Of a stretch of DNA of 17,238 nt, positions 6,784 through 12,994 are shown piece by piece. The notes beneath the pieces were generated by a model that searched no databases, was not told the origin of the DNA, and saw only the letters and a program-made list of their open reading frames with translations. Each line of letters opens with the position of its first letter. Position 1 is the first letter of the stretch. Source of the stretch: Emticicia sp031378715 (lineage in GTDB: Bacteria > Bacteroidota > Bacteroidia > Cytophagales > Spirosomataceae); the NCBI GenBank assembly GCA_031378715.1, contig JANNEN010000194.1:1-17238 (forward strand), given 5' to 3'. The position numbers and the translations under genes were made by a program.

Positions 6784-7317
6784 ATGAAAGACTTCTGCAA
6801 ATACTGCTTTGCTTTTCTGATTTTATCCCGTAGCCTTTATTTCAACATTATTTACACTAAAACCAAGATAAGCGGACGAACCAGTTATATAGAAAATAGC
6901 AGCTATGATGCAAAAAATCGAAAAATTTCGCAGTATTCCGAACGTAGTTTCAGTGAACGAATCCCCGATTTAGCAAATCCAGACAGCTTTTATACGCTCA
7001 AAGATGTGAGAGAAAAAATGATTAAAAAAATAAAATATGATGATGCACACCACACCAGCGAAAGTGCCGCAGATTTTTTTCGTAAGCAACAATTATACGC
7101 AAAAGAGCTGTTCAAAAATTGGTATGACGAAGATGAACACATCATTTTACAGGAACTATACGAATACAAAATCGTAAAAGGCGAGAAACTCGGCGAATCA
7201 ATGCTAATTTCGAGAAGCTCGTATATTTACGAAAAGAAATTGTTAGTAAAAGCAATCTACGAAGATTTTAAAACCAAGACTAATCGAACCGATACCCGAA
7301 AATATACTTTTTGGTGA
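6784..7317 (+). CDS. Hypothetical protein, family not recognised
   Basis: 177 residues, AT-rich coding, Lys/Tyr/Glu-rich. The first 14 or so residues after MKDFCK (YCFAFLIL) are hydrophobic and could be a short signal or anchor, but there is no lipobox and no clear cleavage site. The rest is charged and looks helical (about 70-175), with several aromatic-acidic stretches such as NWYDEDEH and ELYEYKI. I see no catalytic motif or known domain. It stands alone between a structured non-coding region and the PAP2 lipoprotein 287 bp downstream. An internal ATG at 7018 would give only the C-terminal half. It is probably a real gene, since it has a long open frame and no overlapping competitor. Confidence 0.55.
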   Translation: MKDFCKYCFAFLILSRSLYFNIIYTKTKISGRTSYIENSSYDAKNRKISQYSERSFSERIPDLANPDSFYTLKDVREKMIKKIKYDDAHHTSESAADFFRKQQLYAKELFKNWYDEDEHIILQELYEYKIVKGEKLGESMLISRSSYIYEKKLLVKAIYEDFKTKTNRTDTRKYTFW

Positions 7318-7604
7318 TGGGCTAAATGCTTCATTAAAATTGTGTCAAAATATCTAAAACTATAATTTTTTGTGGATAAAGCGTTGATAATCAATCTATT
7401 TGTGATCATCACCCGACATATTATACACCTTTACTAACCCTACAACCAAACAAATCAACTATAATTTCGCTTTACGTATTGTACCTGTTTCAAACTTTAA
7501 AGTTGATTTTCGATATACTCTTTTCTTGATACAAAAGCACTGAGAGATAAAGATAATTCCCGAAAAAAACGTAATTTTGTGTCCTTTACTACCAACCATT
7601 TATC
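7318..7604. other. Intergenic region with a 12-bp palindrome
   Basis: AT-rich, no ORF. AACTTTAAAGTT at 7493-7504 is a perfect palindrome about 68 bp upstream of the -7 candidate at 7572, an operator-like position; in DNA this AT-rich, chance is a fair alternative. No terminator was seen after the unknown ORF. Confidence 0.3.
7572..7579 (+). promoter_or_regulatory. Candidate -7 promoter element for the PAP2 lipoprotein
   Basis: TAATTTTG matches TAnnTTTG exactly and ends 25 bp before the ATG at 7605, predicting a short leader. No good -33 TTTG is present at the expected 19-21 bp spacing. Confidence 0.4.
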
Positions 7605-8927
7605 ATGAAATCACCGAAAAGTTTCTTTGTTTTTATATTAATAGTACTATTCTCGAATGCTTGCAAGCAAAAAACTGCTGCCGAATATACTCCGCAAGTG
7701 AGCAACCCCGATTTTTATCACGCCTGCGTCAATCAACTGACCGACGTAATCGTGCATGATATTTTTACGCCGCCCGTTGCGAGCCGCATTTATTCTTACG
7801 CTACTTTGGCGGGTTACGAAGCCTTGGTTTCGGGAGATAAAAACTACCCTTCGATGATTGGCAAGGTGAAAGATCTTAATGAAATACCCCGCACCGAAGC
7901 AGGCAAAGAATATTGTCGCCAGTTGGCGAGCATCAAGGCGTTTATGACCGTTGCCCGTGGACTTACGTTTTCGGTGGAAAAATACGATGCTTTCGAGAAA
8001 GATTTAGATGAAAAATTTAAAAAAGCGGGTGTGCCAAGCGAAGTAATTAAGCGTTCGGTTGCCTACGGAACTGAGGTCGGAAAGGCAGTTTTGGGCTACG
8101 CCAAAAAAGATAAATACCCCCAAACCCGTGGTTTACGCTATACCTTACAGAATAAATCTGGCACCTGGACACCCACACCCCCGTCGTATGCCGATGCTGT
8201 TGAGCCAAATTGGGGTAAAATCAGACCAATGATTATTGATTCGTCGTCGCAGTTTTTGCCACCACCGCCTTTTGCTTACAGCACCGTCAAAGCAAGTCCG
8301 TACATGAAAGAAGTGACGGAAGTTTATGAAATTGGTAAAAATATTTCGGAAGAAGAAAAACGCATTGCATGGTTTTGGGACGATAACGCTTTTGTGGTAA
8401 ATGTGCAGGGACACGTGATGTTTGCCAATAAAAAAATGACCCCTGGTGGGCATTGGTTGGCTATTACGGCAACGGTTTGTAAAGACAAAAAGATTGATTT
8501 TGCAAAATCAGCCCAAGCCTATTTGTTGGTTTCGATGGCACTCCGTGATGCGTTCATTAATTGCTGGGAAACCAAGTATCGTTTTCACAAGATTCGCCCC
8601 GAGACAATCATTAATGCCAGTGTTGATACAAAATGGATTCCGTTTTTGCAAACGCCGCCATTTCCTGAATATACCAGCGGACATAGCACCATTTCGGGAG
8701 CTTCGGCAGAAGTATTAACGCAACTTTTTGGTGAAAACGTTGCCTTTACTGACTCCACGGAAGCAAAGTTTGGACACGGCGTTGGTCAGTTCAAATCGTT
8801 CAACGAAGCTGCCGAACAAGCATCAATCAGCAGAGTTTATGGCGGTATTCACTTTCGTTCGGCTTGTGACGAAGGCTTGAAGGCGGGTACAAAAATCGGT
8901 CAATTAGTGATGCAGAAAACACAGTAA
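7605..8927 (+). CDS. PAP2/vanadium-dependent haloperoxidase-family lipoprotein
   Basis: 440 residues. The signal peptide ends at a lipobox, SNAC, with Cys20 as the lipidation site, so the protein is probably membrane-anchored outside the cytoplasm. The phosphate/vanadate-binding motifs of the superfamily are present: K-x6-RP (Lys324, Arg331-Pro332 in KYRFHKIRP), SGH (Ser358-Gly359-His360 in YTSGHSTISG) and SR-x5-H (Ser409-Arg410, His416 in SRVYGGIHF). Proteins of this group are usually annotated as vanadium-dependent haloperoxidases, but they could equally be acid phosphatases. The Asp usually four residues after the last His is not in that place here; the nearest is Asp422. It converges with gldG, with a 163-bp inverted-repeat-bounded stretch between them. 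Confidence 0.87.
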   Translation: MKSPKSFFVFILIVLFSNACKQKTAAEYTPQVSNPDFYHACVNQLTDVIVHDIFTPPVASRIYSYATLAGYEALVSGDKNYPSMIGKVKDLNEIPRTEAGKEYCRQLASIKAFMTVARGLTFSVEKYDAFEKDLDEKFKKAGVPSEVIKRSVAYGTEVGKAVLGYAKKDKYPQTRGLRYTLQNKSGTWTPTPPSYADAVEPNWGKIRPMIIDSSSQFLPPPPFAYSTVKASPYMKEVTEVYEIGKNISEEEKRIAWFWDDNAFVVNVQGHVMFANKKMTPGGHWLAITATVCKDKKIDFAKSAQAYLLVSMALRDAFINCWETKYRFHKIRPETIINASVDTKWIPFLQTPPFPEYTSGHSTISGASAEVLTQLFGENVAFTDSTEAKFGHGVGQFKSFNEAAEQASISRVYGGIHFRSACDEGLKAGTKIGQLVMQKTQ

Positions 8928-8971
8928 GGAATCTAAAGAATTGAGTAATTTATTTGATTTCTCATCTTTAC

Positions 8972-9134
8972 GGAACAGGAAATAAATAAGGTAAACATTT
9001 TTAGTCTGACGATTTTTTCGTTCAGTTTCTTTTATTTTTACTGCTAATAGCAGAGCTACTATTTAAAGTAAAAATGAAACAAAATCAACAAAAAAGCGGT
9101 GAATCAAACGTTTATCTTATTTATTTCCTGTTCC
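8972..9134. repeat. 163-bp stretch bounded by a perfect 19-bp inverted repeat
   Basis: GGAACAGGAAATAAATAAG (8972-8990) is exactly reverse-complementary to 9116-9134. Pairing continues inward with TAAAC/GTTTA and TTT/AAA, giving 27 of 29 positions. Inside, ATTTTTACT (9034-9042) pairs with AGTAAAAAT (9067-9075). The right arm ends on the first base of the gldG stop codon. No target-site duplication is visible. It may be a MITE-like remnant or a long-range 3'-end structure for two convergent transcripts. Confidence 0.6.
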
Positions 9135-10810
9135 TAAGCAGTCCCGTAGCTCTTTTTTCGTAGCCATTGCAATATAAATCCAAATACAAAAACTAAACCC
9201 ACGGGCAAGCCGATGTTGAGTACTTGCCAGAAAGTACGCTCGTCACGGATGCGAAGTTTGTCAAGCGGACGAAGTTTTACTTCTTTCCCTTTGGCCTGAA
9301 TCACGCCGTTTTCATCAATTAAATAATCAATGGCATTCATCACAAAATCTTTATTGCCGAAGGTGTGTTGTGTGGTTTTGTCATAGCCAAGTGGTAAGGG
9401 ATTACCCGTTTTTTGACTTACTTCGTTCACGATTAAATCCCCGTCGGAGCAAATGAGTATTTTTGTGGGCTGACTTTCGGGCTTGAAATCGGCAAATTTT
9501 GGATCGCTCGGCAGTAGTCTATTTTTGTACAACGATTGGAACGAACCTTCAAGCAAATAGGCAATCGTCTTCACGCCACCTTGGTATTCGGCTTGCTCGG
9601 TGTCGGTGCGGGCATCGTTGAAAGTCACGAAAGCAGGGGCATTCAGCACCTTCGTATATGGTGAGGTCATCAGTAAGGGGGTTTTGGTTATGCCATCGGC
9701 TCGCACGGTGTCAATGGAGGCAACGTATCGCCCAAAAATCATATCTAAGTTGTTGGTAATGAGGCTTTTACCAAAATTATTTATCAACGGAAAATACCGA
9801 TACGGCACGGGCTGAATATTAGGTTTATCGCCCATGTCGCCCACTACGAGGGGAATCATGCCGCAGCTTGCCCCATCTTTGACCAGATTTGGGTTGATTC
9901 GGACACCGTATTTGAAAAACAAATCGGTCATATTAATATCCAGAGGTTGGGCAAAATTCCCTTCCAAACCCACCGAATCAACCTTCAAGCCATCAACAAA
10001 AAACAAGGCGTGACCACCGTTCATGACGTACTGGTCGATCTTGTATTTGGTACTATCATCAACTGGAAAATCGGGTTTTGGCAAAATCAAGGCATCAAGT
10101 CCCGCAAAAGATGGCGAAGTTTTGGCATTGATAATAAACAAATCGTAACGCTCTTGTAATGATACGATTAGGTCAGAAAAGTTGATCGGTTTGAGTTCAG
10201 TAAACTCGACCAAGAAACCAATTTTCTTGCGTTCCTTGAGCGTCAGCTTCCGAATAGCGGTTGCTATTTCATACTCCACGTTTTCGTTCGATTGATTAAG
10301 TTTTTCTTCGGCATTTTTGCCCTGTGTGCCTTTGAGCAATAGCACGGGTAGCTCCCGCCCACCCGCTTGCACGAGAGCGTAGGGAAAAATAATACTTTCG
10401 ACCTGCCGACCGTTTTTATTGTCCACGACATTCGTTGGATTGATGCCTTTCTTGACTAATTCCATGTAAAATGCCTCCCGTTTCTTCTTGTCGGCTTCGG
10501 CATTGGGGTTAATAAATCGGTAATTGATATTGTTACCCCCATGAATCTTGAACTCTTCGAGGGTTTCGGTGACAGCACGTTTAAGGCGTTCAAAACCTGC
10601 GGGAAGCTCGTCGCCGTCTAAGTAAACTTTCACAAAAACGTCGCTGGAGTCTTTCTCAGAGAGGTTTTCGAGTAAACTTTGGGTAGCATCTGAGAGCGAA
10701 TAACGTTTTTCTTCGGTAAGGTCAAGCCGAAAAAAAACGTACGAAGCGGCAATGTTCAACAATACAATTCCGCCAACGATGAGTGGCGTTAGGACAAATT
10801 TATTTTTCAT
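9134..10810 (-). CDS. gldG: Gliding motility ABC transporter auxiliary protein GldG
   Basis: 558 residues, near the usual GldG length. One TM helix lies near the N-terminus (about 8-28), then FFRLDLTEEKRYSLSDAT, the family's characteristic start. A large extracytoplasmic ABC_transp_aux-type region follows, containing the YRFINPNAEADKKKREAFY segment. A C-terminal TM helix (about 531-551) is followed by a basic tail. In Flavobacterium johnsoniae GldG works with permease GldF and ATPase GldA in an ABC transporter linked to gliding; the substrate is unknown. gldF normally sits directly upstream in the same operon, but here the 562 bp upstream are non-coding. The gene has no Shine-Dalgarno sequence (TTAAAATTA precedes ATG). 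It converges with the PAP2 gene. Confidence 0.92.
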   Translation of the reverse strand: MKNKFVLTPLIVGGIVLLNIAASYVFFRLDLTEEKRYSLSDATQSLLENLSEKDSSDVFVKVYLDGDELPAGFERLKRAVTETLEEFKIHGGNNINYRFINPNAEADKKKREAFYMELVKKGINPTNVVDNKNGRQVESIIFPYALVQAGGRELPVLLLKGTQGKNAEEKLNQSNENVEYEIATAIRKLTLKERKKIGFLVEFTELKPINFSDLIVSLQERYDLFIINAKTSPSFAGLDALILPKPDFPVDDSTKYKIDQYVMNGGHALFFVDGLKVDSVGLEGNFAQPLDINMTDLFFKYGVRINPNLVKDGASCGMIPLVVGDMGDKPNIQPVPYRYFPLINNFGKSLITNNLDMIFGRYVASIDTVRADGITKTPLLMTSPYTKVLNAPAFVTFNDARTDTEQAEYQGGVKTIAYLLEGSFQSLYKNRLLPSDPKFADFKPESQPTKILICSDGDLIVNEVSQKTGNPLPLGYDKTTQHTFGNKDFVMNAIDYLIDENGVIQAKGKEVKLRPLDKLRIRDERTFWQVLNIGLPVGLVFVFGFILQWLRKKSYGTA

Positions 10811-10854
10811 TAATTTTAAAGGTTATCTAACACTATCTTGTCTGTAAACATTGC

Positions 10855-10918
10855 GTTTCTCAGAGATTGAAAGAAACGTATTTTCTTTGTGGAACTTTAC
10901 AAAAAAACTCTGAGAAAC
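10855..10918 (-). other. Nested hairpin upstream of gldG
   Basis: GTTTCTCAGAG (10855-10865) pairs perfectly with CTCTGAGAAAC (10908-10918). Inside, AAAGAAA (10870-10876) pairs with TTTCTTT (10882-10888) around a 5-nt loop. It starts 45 bp upstream of the gldG ATG, so it could be a structured 5' leader, an operator or a stray repeat. Confidence 0.4.
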
Positions 10919-10987
10919 TCAATGCCCTTATTTTGCTCAGGTCTAATAGGCTGAACGGCTTTCTTATAAAAATATTGTACTCAAAAA

Positions 10988-11025
10988 ATGCCGTAGGCAT
11001 GACATATTGGTAGAAAAATAGACAT
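10988..11025. repeat. TGCCGTAGGCA-type extragenic repeat
   Basis: A small palindrome, TGCC-GTA-GGCA (10989-10999), is followed by TGACATATTGGTAGAAAAAT. I recall this composite recurring between genes in Cytophagales genomes, but only one copy is visible here, so the repeat status rests on memory. Confidence 0.4.
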
Positions 11026-11039
11026 TCAAACCCACAGCT

Positions 11040-11080
11040 CTCCCCCTTTTAGCCCGCCATGGGCGGGCTAAAAGGGGGAG
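11040..11080. repeat. Perfect 19-bp-stem GC-rich palindrome
   Basis: CTCCCCCTTTTAGCCCGCC (11040-11058) pairs perfectly with 11062-11080 around a 3-nt loop ATG. Wobble and G-C pairs at 11038-11039 with 11081-11082 extend it. With CCCCCTTTT facing AAAAGGGGG it belongs to the same general class as copies A-C. It lies in the middle of an intergenic region between two same-strand genes and could act as a strong transcript-end structure. Confidence 0.65.
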
Positions 11081-11124
11081 GGAAATAAAAAACTCTGTAA
11101 TTACTATAGCAGTTTTTTTGGAAA

Positions 11125-11210
11125 TCCCGAAAGGATTTAACATAAATTTCCCTGCGTAAAACGCAGGGAAATAGGAAAGTTGAGAGCCAAAACCCTGAAA
11201 AGGGTTTAAC
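11125..11210. repeat. Repeat block with paired CCC(T)GAAA...TTTAAC units
   Basis: Two related units, CCCGAAAGGATTTAAC (11127-11142) and CCCTGAAAAGGGTTTAAC (11191-11208), flank a perfect 12-bp hairpin, ATTTCCCTGCGT (11146-11157) with ACGCAGGGAAAT (11161-11172), loop AAA. The second unit folds as AAACCCT-GAAA-AGGGTTT, a stem closed by a GNRA-type tetraloop. Direct units around a central palindrome resemble REP/BIME-type elements mobilised by RAYT transposases; no such gene is in the window. Confidence 0.5.
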
Positions 11211-11329
11211 AATTATAGACTTAAATTTCCAAAAGAAAAATTACTAAGGAATGGGAAATTAGTAAAGGCGTGTTTTTAGTTCGTACGGTGCGTTGTTTGA
11301 AACTGCTCGTACGTAATTATTTGGTCATA

Positions 11330-11362
11330 TTACGCACTTTTTTTAATTTCGTTTGTGCGTAA
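11330..11362 (-). terminator. Possible terminator after the Gfo/Idh/MocA gene
   Basis: An 8-bp perfect stem, TTACGCAC (11330-11337) and GTGCGTAA (11355-11362), begins about 10 bp past the oxidoreductase stop. It has a 17-nt A/T-rich loop and no T-tract after the stem on the minus strand, so it is a weak intrinsic terminator at best. Confidence 0.35.
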
Positions 11363-11372
11363 CACGAGTTAT

Positions 11373-12830
11373 TTACACCAACTTCCAGCCCTCACGGTAC
11401 TGACGCTTGACGAACTGATTGGCTTCGTCAAAGTTCGTTACTTGCATATTTGGTCCGTCCCATAGTAGCTTTTTGCGACCGTCATAATTAAAGCCATTCT
11501 TGCCGTTCGACTTTCGCAGCATATAGCTTCTGATTGCCAAATTGCCCATGATTACGGTTTCGGTTAGTGGCCCCGAATAATCAAACGATGATGACAGAGC
11601 CTTGTGTTCTTTGCTATCAAAACCCGCCTTGCAGGCTTCCGTCCATGAGGCTTGGTGTCCGTGTTCGGGCATTGATTTGAAGTTGGGGTCGGGGGCAGGC
11701 ATTTCTATTTTTTCGCCATTTTTGAGGTAAATTTTGGGCGTATTGCCGTACGTTCCGCAGGTCATTACGCCTTTTGTGCCAATCATCATCACGCCATTTG
11801 AGCTATCGGCTTCGGCCAAAGGCTCGTTGGCAGGAATCCAATCGGGATGAAAGGGTTTGATTCCTCCATCTGTCCAGTACATCGTAACGGGCGAATTATT
11901 TCGCTTCGTGGCAGGAAATTTCAACTGCACGCTTGACGACGGCGGGCAGCCTTCAGGGTTGTACTCGGGTTGCCAATCCTTCATAAAAACCTGCCCGACG
12001 CTACATTCTACCTCGGTTGGATAGCCCAAACCCAACACTCTGAAAGCGGGATCAATCAAATGACAACCCATGTCACCCAAAGCTCCCGTGCCGAAATTCC
12101 ACCAGCCACGCCACTTGAAAGGGTGATACAGCGGGTGATAATCGACCCACTGAGCTGTGCCGACAAACAAATCCCAGTCCTTAGCGTCCATTGATTCGAT
12201 GAGCTTGGGCTTGTCGGTTGGTACGGGGTTTCCTTGCGGCCAAACGGGGCGGTTAGTCCATATATGTACATTGCTTACTTTGCCGATGAGGCCTTTGTCG
12301 AGCCAACCCATCATGATTTTCTGGGTCGGATTCGATGACCCTTGGTTGCCCATTTGGGTTACGGTTTTGTATTTTCTTGCTCCTTCGGTGAGCGTGCGGG
12401 CTTCATAAATATCATGCGTGAGGGGTTTTTGTACATACACGTGCTTACCCATTTGCATCGCTGCCATAGCCGCAACGGCGTGCTGATGGTCGGGCGTAGA
12501 GATAGTTACGGCATCAATATCGCCTTTCATTTCTTCGAGCATTACCCTGAAATCTTTGTAGCGTTTGGCCGAAGGAAATTTTTCGAGGCTGGCTTTGCAA
12601 CGAGCCATATCAACGTCGCAGAGAGCTACAACGTTATTTGCTCCGTTATTGTAGGCATTTGCAATATCCGAAGTTCCTTTTCCGCCCGCACCAATGGCCG
12701 CAATGTTGAGTTTATCGCTTGGAGCCGTGAAGCCTTTGCCCAACACGTGGCGAGGTACGATAAAAAAGCCACTGGCGGCAATGGCTGAGGTTTTGATAAA
12801 ACTGCGGCGACTTGTTGATTTATCTTGCAT
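11373..12830 (-). CDS. Tat-exported Gfo/Idh/MocA-family oxidoreductase
   Basis: 485 residues. The N-terminus MQDKSTSRRSFIKTSAIAASG is a twin-arginine signal (SRRSFIK), so the protein is exported folded, probably with its dinucleotide cofactor bound. The Rossmann motif GAGGKG is at 47-52, followed by the family motifs STPDHQHA (111-118) and VQKPLTHD (133-140), where Lys135 matches the catalytic Lys of the EKP motif. GALGDMGCHLID (249-260) carries the conserved substrate-site Asp253 and His257. Members are NAD(P)-dependent sugar or cyclitol dehydrogenases and related hydrolases; such exported forms are common in Bacteroidota. The substrate is unknown. It has its own near-consensus promoter (12865-12897), directly after the terminator of the upstream peptidase gene, so it is likely transcribed alone. 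Confidence 0.9.
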   Translation of the reverse strand: MQDKSTSRRSFIKTSAIAASGFFIVPRHVLGKGFTAPSDKLNIAAIGAGGKGTSDIANAYNNGANNVVALCDVDMARCKASLEKFPSAKRYKDFRVMLEEMKGDIDAVTISTPDHQHAVAAMAAMQMGKHVYVQKPLTHDIYEARTLTEGARKYKTVTQMGNQGSSNPTQKIMMGWLDKGLIGKVSNVHIWTNRPVWPQGNPVPTDKPKLIESMDAKDWDLFVGTAQWVDYHPLYHPFKWRGWWNFGTGALGDMGCHLIDPAFRVLGLGYPTEVECSVGQVFMKDWQPEYNPEGCPPSSSVQLKFPATKRNNSPVTMYWTDGGIKPFHPDWIPANEPLAEADSSNGVMMIGTKGVMTCGTYGNTPKIYLKNGEKIEMPAPDPNFKSMPEHGHQASWTEACKAGFDSKEHKALSSSFDYSGPLTETVIMGNLAIRSYMLRKSNGKNGFNYDGRKKLLWDGPNMQVTNFDEANQFVKRQYREGWKLV

Positions 12831-12864
12831 CTTATTAGATTACATTTGAGGTGAATATTGATAC

Positions 12865-12897
12865 CAAATCTACTAATAAAACGGAATACTTTTCAAA
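12865..12897 (-). promoter_or_regulatory. Bacteroidota-type promoter for the oxidoreductase
   Basis: On the minus strand, TTTG (12894-12897), a 21-bp spacer and TAGATTTG (12865-12872) match the -33/-7 consensus TTTG...TAnnTTTG at both boxes. The predicted start site near 12857 leaves a leader of about 27 nt. This is the best promoter in the window. Confidence 0.6.
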
Positions 12898-12906
12898 GTA
12901 AAAGAT

Positions 12907-12937
12907 AAAAAAAGACGAACCTTGTTGAAAGTTCGTC
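12907..12937 (-). terminator. Rho-independent terminator of the peptidase gene
   Basis: On the minus strand, GACGAAC, a 10-nt loop and GTTCGTC (12914-12937) are followed directly by seven T (12907-12913). It lies 58 bp past the peptidase stop codon and just before the oxidoreductase promoter, separating the two same-strand genes. Confidence 0.75.
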
Positions 12938-12994
12938 GTAAAGAGTGTTTTTGTTGTTGAAAAAGGTTTGATTATTCTATACAGTATTATTCAT

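Larger units (their letters stand above)
10811..11372. other. Non-coding region rich in palindromic repeats
   Basis: 562 bp with no credible gene. The only ORF of note (10964-11212, minus, 82 codons) is made of repeat sequence and is rejected. From left to right it holds: a nested hairpin near gldG (10855-10918), a TGCCGTAGGCA motif region (10988-11025), a 19-bp-stem GC-rich palindrome (11040-11080), a CCCTGAAA-type repeat block (11125-11210) and a hairpin downstream of the oxidoreductase (11330-11362). No exact TAnnTTTG promoter for gldG was found. Confidence 0.6.

Noticed and set aside
10964..11212. 82-codon minus-strand ORF in the gap upstream of gldG
   Set aside because: It is composed of palindromic repeats (including two MLNPF stretches from the CCCTGAAA units) and the GC-rich hairpin, with no protein-like composition or neighbours to support it.
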